Below the pieces are notes generated by a model, which was not told the origin of the DNA, did not search any database, and saw nothing but the letters and a program-made list of their open reading frames with translations. Below are positions 1 to 9,411 of a stretch of 64,000 nt of DNA, one piece after another. Position 1 is the first letter of the stretch, and each line of letters starts with the position of its first letter. The stretch comes from Scenedesmus sp. ARA3 (Eukaryota > Chlorophyta > Chlorophyceae > Sphaeropleales > Scenedesmaceae): the NCBI GenBank assembly GCA_004335835.1, contig RWJK01001277.1, forward strand, positions 20,012-84,011, in the 5' to 3' direction. A program made the position numbers and the translations under genes.

Positions 1-382
1 ACATTTGTGTGCTCTGAAAGGTCCAAGGTCTCCGCACCGTCAAGTCTTGGAATGGGTTTGTCCGTCAGAGCCCTAAAAACCGCACGCCAATGTTGCGCCC
101 GTGGAAAACACTGTGGCGTGGCACGCCCTGACAGCCCACGCCACCAAGGCACCATCCTCAAACATGACATCACCACATGCACAAACCGTGCCAGCAGCTC
201 CATCAACTGCCAGGCTGCAGCTCAACCGCTACCATCAAGCTGCGCAGCCCGCCCCCTCACAGCAGGCTGGAGACGCTGCTTCCCAGCACCATCATGATGT
301 CTCCAAGCAAGCTGTTGCACAAGCAACATCCGACGCCGCCAGCCCCACGGCTGCGCAAGCATTAACAGCAGCAACAGCCCCC
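1..382. other. Downstream flank of the first gene, no gene seen
   Basis: CAG/CTG-rich sequence lying 3' of the minus-strand gene that stops at 383. The open frames here are low-complexity Ala/Ser/His-rich translations with no recognisable domain, and no splice-consistent exon was found. It is most likely 3' untranslated and intergenic DNA. Confidence 0.5.
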
Positions 383-2200
383 TCACAGCATGCCGGACAT
401 GCTGCTGCCCACCATCATGTCCTGGAAGCCTGCCCCCGCCAGCGCTGCGCCTGTCATGCTGGCCATGCCCGACCTGCCAGCAATTGGAGGCGCTGTCGCC
501 AGGCCCAGCTGCGGGCCGTAGATCACATACCTGCAAGCAGAAGAAGAAGCAGAGCAGGAGAAGCAGAGCAGAACTTGTGAGCTTCGAAAATGAATTCAGG
601 ACTTGCAGCCATGGTAGCGGGGCCCATCTAGACATGTGCTTTCTGCTCTTCACACAAGTAGGAGAGCAAGCTGCTCAGCACATGCATACTGTCCACGCAG
701 TCAGCAGCCGCTGCGCACAGAAAGCCCATGCAGCGCTTAACCTGCTTCGCAAGCAATGCTTGTGCAACATGGCGGACCAGCACCGTCGCCTCACCGCCTC
801 AGCAGGCAGAGGTAGGCGTAGCTCTCATCATACGGCAGGCCAGCAGCCTCAGGCAGCGACGCAACCGTGCTCTGGAAGGGCTTCAGGGTTGAGGAGCGCG
901 GGCCAGGGCTGGCACCCACCACTGAGCCGGTGCCACTGCCCACAGCCGGCTGCCGCGGGCTGCTGCCTGACACACCCGGCGCCTGCGCTGCTGCTGCTGC
1001 CGCTGCTGCTGCAGCGGCTATTGTGGAGTCGTCCTGCCGAGTCGAGATGCCTGCATGGAGCAAGATGCAGATTCATAGCTGTAGCAGTAGCAGCAACAGT
1101 GCCACCAAGCCCCCATATCATAAGTGCCATAAGCAGTATGTGGCCGCTGTACTGTCAATTGATAGGGTGTCGCAGTGAGGTAGCAAGCAGCGCAACGCCT
1201 ACTGTAAGCGCCTCCCAGCATCACAATTGACGCGCAACGACCAGAGGAACAGTGCTGCAGGAAAGCCATGCCAGCATGCACAGCCCACACGCACCTGCTG
1301 CGTTTAGCGTGCCAGCTGTCGGCTGCAGCCGCTTCAGCGCTGCAGGCGTGGCCACAGCGCTCAGGTCCACGCCATGCGCTGCCATGGCAGCCTTGACAGC
1401 GCCAACACTGCGGCCTGCAGCAAACATTGGAAAGCAGCAGCATGTCGTCCAGCAGGGCACTCAGCGCAGATCAGCAGCGTTTACAAGCCCGACACTTGCA
1501 AATCAGAAGCACACCATGTCCTATGCAGACCACGGTTCCTTAGTGCTTTGGGGCTCCACTGTGTGGTGTTGCTGCTCACCTGTCTGCGGTGCTGTGCGCG
1601 GCACCCTGCTCTGTGCTGCCGTCAGCGCGTCCCGCTCCGCCTTGTCAGCCAGCAGCCCCCGCGCCACCATGGGCGAGGACACAGACTGAGACACCAGCGG
1701 GGTGTTGCTCTGTGACGCCACCTGCAACATCATACACGCGCGTAGCAGCACCAGAGCAGAAGCGTCACCTAACTGTGTGTGAAGAGACACGCAGCGTCAC
1801 ATTCAAGATTGCGCAGAGCTGCAGTGGCACTTGCAGGACTGTCAAGCACAACCACACACTGCAGGCTTCAAACAAGGAGGTTCCTCAGAACGCACATAAT
1901 GCTGCGTACCGCCTCTTAACCTCAGCTGCCCTCGCCACCTCCAACACTGTACACAGCCACCTCAAACGTTGTCATCCAACTCCCACTCACCTGCACCCCA
2001 AGTGCTGCAGGCTTCTCATACAGACCGCTGATGAGCTTTGCGTGCAGCGAGCGGTTGTCTGTCTCGTTCTTCAGGCTCCAGATCTGAGTGACTGTCAGGC
2101 TGTCCACGCTGCGCTGCGGCCCATTCACGCGCGCCGCAATGTTGAAGTGCCGGCCCCTGCAGCACAAGCAAAGCAGCTTTCAACGACGCACTGCTGTCCA

Positions 2201-2250
<50 letters not shown>

Positions 2251-3885
2251 TGCTGCTACACGACACCATGCAGCTGCGAGTGTATTGACACAGGCTGCCA
2301 AAATGGTGGAGCGCCGGGCCTGTGGTGATGCCTGCACTGCAGTGGGCCCTGGTGCTGCAGTGGGCCCTGGTGCTGCAGCAGCCTGCTGTGCCGCAAGCAG
2401 CCAGCCAGTGCCCCACCCACAGCATCCCAACTGAACAGCCTGACCATCTGACTCTGCAGCAGCCTAGCTATGTGCCACGTGCATGCAGTGCCCCGCCCAC
2501 CTGAACAGCCTATCCAGCTCCTGGTGTATCGCCTGCTGCTTGCCCACGCGCTCAAATGCCTCATCAAGCACAGCTGCCATGCTGCTGTACAGCGCCTCAA
2601 AGAAGCGCCTGCGCAAGGAAACACAGCACAAACACAGCAGGTGTTCCTGAGAGTGGCGGATGTACCCACTAGCTGCACATTGACATGCTTGCTGCTGCTG
2701 TTGTCTTGCTGCAGCTGAATAACTGCAGTACCACTGTAGTCAGTTGCGTGTAACACTCTGCAACTTCTGCTGTGCAGAGCTGCTGCTGCTGCAGCTGCTG
2801 CTGCTGCTGCTGCTGCTGGCCTCACCTGTCCTTCTGCGGCTTCTTGTAGCTGCTGTGCTTCATGATGACCTCGCAGTAGGGCTGACTCAGCGCCATGCGC
2901 TGGCTGGCAGCCTCATCCTCCAGCTCCTTGAGCCGAGCTGCCACCAGGTACGGGTTGTAGCCTGACACACAAACAGAGCATATGCACACATACGTGTGCG
3001 GGACAAGGTTGGGACACATGGAGAAAGCATGGGAACAGCCACACATAGAGAAAGTAAGGTCAGGACACATGGAGAAAGCACGAGAACAGCCATGTTGTGC
3101 AGCTGCAGTGAGTACTGTTTTGATGCTGCAGCTGCTGCTTCGCTTCCTCACTGACCGGTAGTCGATGCAGCTGAGGCATGCATGCAGCAGCTGCCCAGCT
3201 GTAGTGCATGATGGATTTTGCTGCTCTGGCCCTGCTGTGAAGACATCCAATTGCTGCAGTTGCGGTACAAATACTGCTGAGCAGCAGATGCTGCAGCAGC
3301 CTCACCTTCTAAATGCTGCTGCCTTGAGCGCTCCATGCACCGCACCAGCGCCTCATGCTGAAACAGTGCACACAGGTACAGGATGAGGCCATGCAGCAAC
3401 CGGTCAAACAGTTGACCCTGGTAGAAGTGCACAAACGCTGCTGGCACGGACTCCTCAACTGCCTTCAGCACTTTCGTCTTTGCAGCGCCGAGGTTGAAGC
3501 TGCAGTGCCGTAGCAGATGGGCAGAAATAAATAAAACAAGCTGGTTGTGTTCAATAGTACATAGGGGTATGTGCTGGGTTCTGACAGGCACAAGTTGATG
3601 CCTGGCACGTGCAGGCTGTACAGGCAGCTGCTGTAGTAGTGCTGCTGTGCTCAGAACCAACTTTTTGGCCAGCTTGCAGTCAACAGCGCAGACGAAGAGC
3701 TGCCAGACTGGCACATCCATCGGCTGCATGCCCTTCTCGCTGCTTGTAGCTCACTCGAACTCAGCAGCAATGTTCCTCCGGGTCCCTGAGACTCCACTGA
3801 TTGTGCTGCCTGCCACGCTAGTTTTGCGCACTGCCACCGCCGGTCCGACACTGCCCGACAACGCAGCAGGTGTGAGAGCTGCCAT
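383..3885 (-). CDS. Multi-exon protein of uncertain family (possibly PPP1R36-like)
   Basis: Nine coding exons were pieced together on the minus strand from GTGAG/GTGCG donors and GCAG acceptors with matching phase: about 3885-3550 (ATG at 3885), 3499-3306, 2961-2826, 2608-2501, 2157-1991, 1721-1580, 1414-1295, 1050-795 and 530-383 (stop TGA). The 3' end of exon 1 is not settled, because the frame stays open through the first intron. The protein starts MAALTPAALSG and has a helical middle part with the stretches ESVPAAFVHFYQGQLFDRLL, RRFFEALYSSMAAVLDEAF and RHFNIAARVNGPQ, followed by a Ser/Ala-rich tail. The middle part recalls protein phosphatase 1 regulatory subunit 36, a ciliary or sperm protein, but this is from memory of the family pattern and is tentative. 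No catalytic motif was seen. Exon 1 is interrupted by an in-frame TGA within a 15-nt GT-AG segment, listed separately. Confidence 0.55.
2199..2252. repeat. CTG triplet run
   Basis: About 15 nearly perfect CTG triplets (CAG on the coding strand) lie in the intron just upstream of the exon at 2157-1991 of the minus-strand gene. This is a simple repeat that could vary in length. Confidence 0.9.
2336..2376. repeat. Short direct repeat
   Basis: Two adjacent copies of an 18-bp unit with the core CAGTGGGCCCTGGTGCTG, within an intron of the first gene. Confidence 0.8.
3008..3096. repeat. Imperfect two-copy tandem repeat
   Basis: The core GGACACATGGAGAAAGCA is followed by a GAACAGCCA-like segment, and the whole occurs twice at a spacing of about 50 bp in an intron of the first gene. 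A third, shorter match (CATAGAGAAAGTA) lies between them. Confidence 0.75.
3740..3754 (-). other. Candidate 15-nt intron or intron relic with in-frame TGA
   Basis: On the minus strand the exon reads GAG TTC GAG TGA GCT, a stop in the middle of an otherwise open frame. The 15 nt GTGAGCTACAAGCAG begins with the commonest donor of this window and ends with its commonest acceptor. Removing it leaves GAG TTC GAC GAG AAG GGC, that is EFDEKG, in frame with both sides. Alternatives are a nonsense mutation, a sequencing error, or recoding of TGA. Confidence 0.5.
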
Positions 3886-4853
3886 GTTGGAGCTCTCATT
3901 GCCCGAATGCACTGCTTGGCGGTAGCACGGCACGAGAAGCACAGACAGTGCACATGGCACTACCAGCGCTGTGAAAGGCTATTTGAACGCCAGTCTTACG
4001 CTCCACACTCAATTTTCGAACTTGAGCAACCTTGACAGCGGCGGATGTACCCCTGGCATCGTGAGTGTGTAACTAGGGCTTGCCGTCATGCCATGACGGT
4101 CATGGGGCTGAGCCCGGCTCACTAAGACGCACTCTCCGTGATAACCAAGGCCCAGCATCAACTTGATGGCTGTTCAAGCTCAAGCAAGGTCATCAATCGC
4201 TGGGCCATGCGGTAACTGCCCGTGCATGTGATCATCAAGGCAACCTGTGGTGGGACTCTGCACACAGGGAAGGTCACCTGCAGCGGTACAAGACATGTAG
4301 CACACGGGCTGCTGAGCTCGAAGTATCACCATATGATTACACATGAATAATACAGCACCAGCACTGCAGTTTGCAGCAGGCCCAACTCTCTGTTACAGCA
4401 GTGTGCCGCATCCCCACTAAAGTCATACGTTGGGGTCACACATCAGCAGGACACGTGTGCTTGGAGGATAAGCGTCCAGGCTGCTGTACGCTGAGAAAGC
4501 ACACAACATCACCAAACGCCAACATGTGCAATGCCTGATTAGGACAATGTAGCATTAGCGAGGTAGACAAACTGCGCCGAGATATCATGGCAACTAGACA
4601 AGGTCTTCGGCGCGTGCTTCCCAAGAGGAGCTCACCATACTGACATGCTACAACGTTTCAAACCACACCAAGGTATGTGCTCAACAAGCAAACCATATGT
4701 GCAATAAACAGAGTGCAGGTCAAACTAATACATTGTTGTTGTGCACGTGCAGGCACAGGTACACCAACAAGTCCCATCAAGCAGCAGCAGCTGCAAGCAG
4801 CACTGCATTTAGCACAGAGCCGCTGCGTGCTGCTGCAGGAGCCACGCAGCAGC
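3886..4853. other. Intergenic region between the first gene and the BBE-like oxidase
   Basis: About 970 bp lie between the start of the first gene (minus) and the stop of the oxidase (minus). The sequence is less CAG-rich than the flanking introns. It should hold the promoter of the first gene and the 3' UTR of the oxidase. No exon or RNA gene was recognised. Confidence 0.5.
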
Positions 4854-7712
4854 TCACTCCAGGTTGGTGTCCCCAGTGGCTGGAGCCACTGACAGCGCAT
4901 TTCTAAATACATTACTTGGGTCATACTTTTTCTTGGCCGCCCTCAACCGAGCATAGTTTGGTCCGAAATACTGCGCCACATCATCACACAAGCACACATA
5001 CCCATTGTACCTTGCCCCAGTTGCATACTTGTCCATCACAGCCGCTGCCCGCGCAAAGTAGTCCCACACCACGTTTGCCTGACTTGCAGGCAGGTCGCTT
5101 GCGGCGCGCTGGTAGCCAAAGCTCGTGCCAAACTCAGAGTGCATGATCACTCCCTTGCGATGCGGGAAAGCATTGAAGTTGCTTGGTATGCTGTCAAAAG
5201 CCCCACCGTAAGCCTTCCACTGGAAAAGCTTCCACACCTTTTCAGAGCTGCGCAGCAGACCTATGATCTCCTGCAGGCCCTCACGAGGGATGGGCTTAAT
5301 GAAGATTGCCGAGCGGTACCTGGCGGCAACAGCAGCAGCAGCAGCAGTGACAGGGACAGCAGCATTGCACGAGCCCTATCAGACAACAGTTCAATTGTTG
5401 TAAAATTTGCAGCCAAAGTTACAGCAACCTGGCACGCACAGCTGCTGCTGTTGCCACCTTGGTGATGCATGGACACCATCCTGTTGCCACACACGGCTGG
5501 CAGCCACCTCTCTGCCCAGTACTGGGAAGCTAGTTTCCTGCAAGCTCACTTGCTGGCCTCCCTGTCCTTCATCAGCACGCCGCCTGGCGTCACCCGCTGC
5601 GGCACCTCCACGTTGTCACTCCTGCAAGCCAGCGGCGCCCACCCGCTGCCCGCCAGCCAGCCCCTTGACCCCAGCACATCACACTCCACAGCTCTGTACA
5701 CAGCGCCAGGGAACGCCAGCAGCCCGCTGTGCTGCTGCATGAGCTGCTGCAGTGCTGTTGCTCTGCCGAGATAGTAGAGTTTGATGTCTGATCCTGCCCG
5801 CACCAAGTTGTAAGTGAAGGTGAGCTCTGCAGGGGCAGTAGGAGCCCAACGTTGGAACCTGCAGGAAGCAACAGGGGACAGCGATGCACATGGTGTGGGG
5901 GCGAGCGCATGCTGTTGAGTGCCCCTACTACTCACATGCTTGATATGTGCGTAGGCAATAAGCAGCTGCATTTGGACATGCTGAGGCGCGGCATGGGCTT
6001 TGCACATCTGGGCGCAGAGGACATGGGTGTCTTTTCTTCTTGCATGGGCTGCAGCATTTGACTGCATTTGACTGCATCACGGCTTGCAGGCACGCAGCAC
6101 AAAGTGTGCATCTGGCATTGGCAGCAAGGGATGCCACTCCAGCGCTCACTCACAAGCGTATAAGCAACCATGGCATCGACAAACGAACTGCCAGCAATGA
6201 AGCAGCCCCAACCACGTGCAGATCATCCAAGATGCGCCAGCTCAGCCTCTGCTGTGCACTGGGCGTTGTCACTGCACAGCACTATGCAAACTCTTTGTCA
6301 ACAGCACAGCACTGGCTGTGGCATGCTGCGGCGGGCGAGCATTTTGCAAAGTATGTCTCACCTGTCCATCAGCTCCACTGCAGACTAACTGCCAGATGAA
6401 GCAGCCCCAACCACGCGCATGTCATGCAGATGACACCAGCACAGCCTCTGCAAGTTGCAGTCTGCAACAGCTGGCTCAGCTCTGCGCTGGGTGTTCTCAC
6501 AGCACAGCACTGCCAGTGGCACGCTGCGGCAGGCGAGCCTCCTGCAAAGTATGTCTCACCTGTCCATCAGCTCCACTGCATGATCCAGTCCCCTGTAGCC
6601 GATGTGTGCAACTGTCACCACAGGCACCTCAATAACCTTCATCACTGCCTCAACAACAATGCCATACGTGCCGCCGCCGCCACCCCTGATGGCAAAGAAG
6701 AGGTCAGGGTTGCTTTGGGGGCTGGCCAGCAGCACACGGCCCTTTGCATCCACCACACGCGCTGACAGGATGTGGTCGGCAAGCACGCCATACTTGCGAG
6801 ATAAACTGCCATACCTGCGCACACATGCGGCGGCAGGCAGGCAGGTGGGTCAGTGATGCACAGTGACATCAACTCTGCAGCAGCAACCACAGCAGCAGCA
6901 GCACAGCTGGCTGTCTAGGTGTTGTTCGCTTGCGAGCCCGATGCCGAGTGATGTTGCGCATGCAAGCAACATCCACGCCACTGCTGCTGACCACACCGTC
7001 CTTTGTCCAGCCTACACAGTCCCAGCTACTACAGGCCACTGACATGCAGCCACAACAACTGTGGCACAACTCACCCGCCAGCCGCCGTGAGGCCTCCGAT
7101 GCCAACTTGCGGCCATACCCCACCCAGGCTCGTCAAGTTCTTGCCAGCTGCCACACCAGCCTTGTAGATTGCACTGTATACATTGCCCATGCGTGCCCCA
7201 AACTGCACAGTCGCAGTCATGGCTGGAACATCGACTGCCACAGCAGCCATCTCCGAGAGGTCAATGACTAGCGCTCCATCGCCAGAGCTGAGGCTCTCGA
7301 AGCTGTTGCCGCCGCAGCGCGGAATGGGCTGCACTTTGAACTTCACGGCGCACAGTACTGCTGCCTGCACTTGGCGCACTGACTTTGGGTACACCACAGC
7401 AGCTGGCGAGTGCCAGCGGATTATGCGCAGGCCATTTGCATAGTCCCTGTAGCTGGGAGTGCCTGGCAGCCGCACCTCAGGGAAGCCTTTTATGTTTCTG
7501 AGGCATGCAGCAAAGCTTGCGGCTCTGTTTGCTGCATCCTCTGCTTCACGCTGACCCTGAATGGCTTCCTGGATCTTTTGTGACGCGCTTCTGGCCGGAT
7601 CTGGAGCTGTTGTTGCTGTCAAACTGGCGCTGGCATCTGGCACTTGCAGGAGCAGCAGCGCAGCCAGCAACAGCAGCACCGGGAATGTGCGGCAGCCCAA
7701 CCACAGCTGCAT
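4854..7712 (-). CDS. Secreted berberine-bridge-enzyme-like FAD-linked oxidase
   Basis: Four exons: 7712-7075, 6814-6560, 5858-5508 and 5319-4854, about 565 aa after removing a 12-nt segment described separately. The N-terminus MQLWLGCRTFPVLLLLAALL is a clear signal peptide, so the enzyme should enter the secretory pathway. Exon 1 carries the FAD_binding_4 fold (around residues 75-210), with PIPRCGGNSFESLSSGDGA at the usual His/Cys flavin-attachment region, and ends near GIGGLTAAGG. Exon 2 continues with YGVLADHILSARVVDAKG and the glycine-rich AIRGGGGGTYGIV, which are typical of the family. The C-terminus has the BBE-domain signature YFGPNYARLRAAKKKYDPSN. Canonical enzymes have R-GG-H with a His at the first attachment site; here the reading is PRCGGNS, so the histidine anchor is not evident and flavin linkage may differ. 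The substrate cannot be inferred; family members oxidise alcohols, sugars or alkaloids. Exons 3 and 4 join in phase through donor AGAG|GTGGCT. Confidence 0.85.
5538..5549 (-). other. Candidate 12-nt intron or intron relic with in-frame TGA
   Basis: Minus-strand reading of exon 3 of the oxidase: GCC AGC AAG TGA GCT TGC AGG AAA CTA GCT. The 12 nt GTGAGCTTGCAG starts as a donor and ends as an acceptor. Excising it gives AGC AAG AAA CTA (SKKL), in frame, and leads into the conserved-looking YRSAIFIKPIP region through the next intron. It has the same form as the 15-nt case at 3740-3754. Confidence 0.5.
6188..6587. repeat. Tandem duplication of an exon end with its donor
   Basis: Two units of about 199 bp (6188-6387 and 6388-6587) are clearly alike. 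Both contain ATGAAGCAGCCCCAACCACG and both contain TGTCTCACCTGTCCATCAGC, which on the minus strand is the end of oxidase exon 2 plus its donor CAG|GTGAGACA. Only the copy at 6560 is joined to the open exon. The copy at about 6360 is a second, intronic donor. Confidence 0.85.
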
Positions 7713-9411
7713 GCTGCTGTGGCTGCTTGATACGGTTTTATTTGTGACTGCCAGTTCCTGCTGCACTTGCAGTGCCACTTGAAGCCTGCAGGTTGGGCAG
7801 TGGCATGGCAGCAGCAAGCAAGCTGCTGAGAGCTTGTTCTTGGCCTGATGGCAGCATCATGTGCACCACCTAGCCAGGATTGTTTAAAAACGAACGCTTC
7901 ACTTAATCAGCGCCCCTGGCTTCCCTACCTTATCGCTGACAGCAACCTCCTGCCCTTCTTCCCAATGCAGAGCTGTTCCGGTGTAACCTTCGGCAGGTAG
8001 AGGCCGCATCGCCCACAGCTATGTACCACTCATCATTAAGAACCGATCTTGTGCCGAGATGTGTTGCACTTCAGGTCAAGCGGAACAGCTGCTGTATCAC
8101 CCGCACTCTCGGCTGTCGTCAAAGCGGCCCCTCTGGTGCCGATTGCTGAAGCTGAGTCTCAGGGCAACGGATGGCAATAAAAACCAGGTGTGATCATACC
8201 TTTAGCACAAGCCCAGTGGCAGTGTACAACACATGTCACTATCAGCATCAACAAAAACTTTGGTGCAGTGCACCAGGTGCACTCAGTGACTGACAGAGTG
8301 GGCGAGCATGGCACTGCAGACAGCTGGCAGAGGATCAGAAAGCGAGTGGGTCGCAGAATCTATGCGAGCCTCTTCTCTTGCAGCATAAGAGAGTGAACCT
8401 GGTGCCTTGCTCAACTCTTACAAACACGCCCACAGCAAACATCTTGCGCCAGCCATTCAACGCATGCAATGCTGCTCCTTCCCAGCTATGACTGGCGAGC
8501 AGATAACTGCAAACGCAAAGTGTACCCGGTGGAAAGTAACTGAAACACATACAATGTCCTACATGTCATAGCCAACACCTGAACACGCCTGCCGTTGCCA
8601 TTGTGTTCAGCTTCAAAGGGTACTCAAGCCTTCTGCCGGGCAGCCTGTCAACTGCGCCAGCATCAACACATCAACCCCACACATCAAGACATTTCCTTGC
8701 ACATGTACCTGTACACTGTGAGCAACACAGCATCAAGCCTGCAGTTGTGCTCTAGGCAGCTGCTCAGTGCAGCAGACCCATTCAATGACCTGCCTAACAA
8801 CATTGATCAAACGGCGTGCCTGGCTGAACATACACAGTCTACACAGCTGAACCTCTTTCCGCCTAGCCTTGCCTTACGCCTGCTGATGGACCTGCAAACT
8901 TGCACCGCGAGCATCGAAGCCCTCCTCCCTCAACACAGCCTCACCATCAAACTACCAGCACACAACCCAGCCCCCAGCCCGCTGAACAAAGCAGCCGATA
9001 AAATACAACCAGCCATCTGCCCAATGCGCTGCTCCTGCTGCCGCCGCCGCCGCCGCTGCTGCCCCTCTGCAAAGCCACCAGTGCGTCTGCTGCTGCCTTG
9101 CAAGCACAATGCCCCTTTAGTCATCCTGCAAAAGCAAGCATAAGCACAAGCATTAGAAATGGGCAGTCAGCAACCAGTGGAACTACAGCATCCAAGGACA
9201 GAGCGCTGCATAGGCCACGTAGCAACGATGATGCTTCACGTCTCGACCATCCCACTGCAGCATTCCCAGCTCTTAGCATCAATCTTTTCCCAAGCGGCCT
9301 GCTAGCCCTGCAATGCAACTCTGCAAGCAGCAAATAAGCAAGGTGATGCCCTGTAGCTGTCCTGCTGCTGCTGCTGTCGTGCTAGTGCCATCACTCAAGC
9401 AGCGGGTAGCT
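7713..9411. other. Intergenic region between the oxidase and the helicase
   Basis: About 1.7 kb with no convincing exon. It holds the upstream region of the oxidase and the 3' side of the helicase. The longest open frame (8595-9143, plus) has no family resemblance and no supporting splice structure. Confidence 0.5.

Noticed and set aside
3740..5549. Selenocysteine recoding of the two in-frame TGA codons
   Set aside because: Neither protein family is known to use selenocysteine, and both TGAs lie within identical donor-like strings, which splicing or intron relics explain better. It is not formally excluded without a SECIS search.
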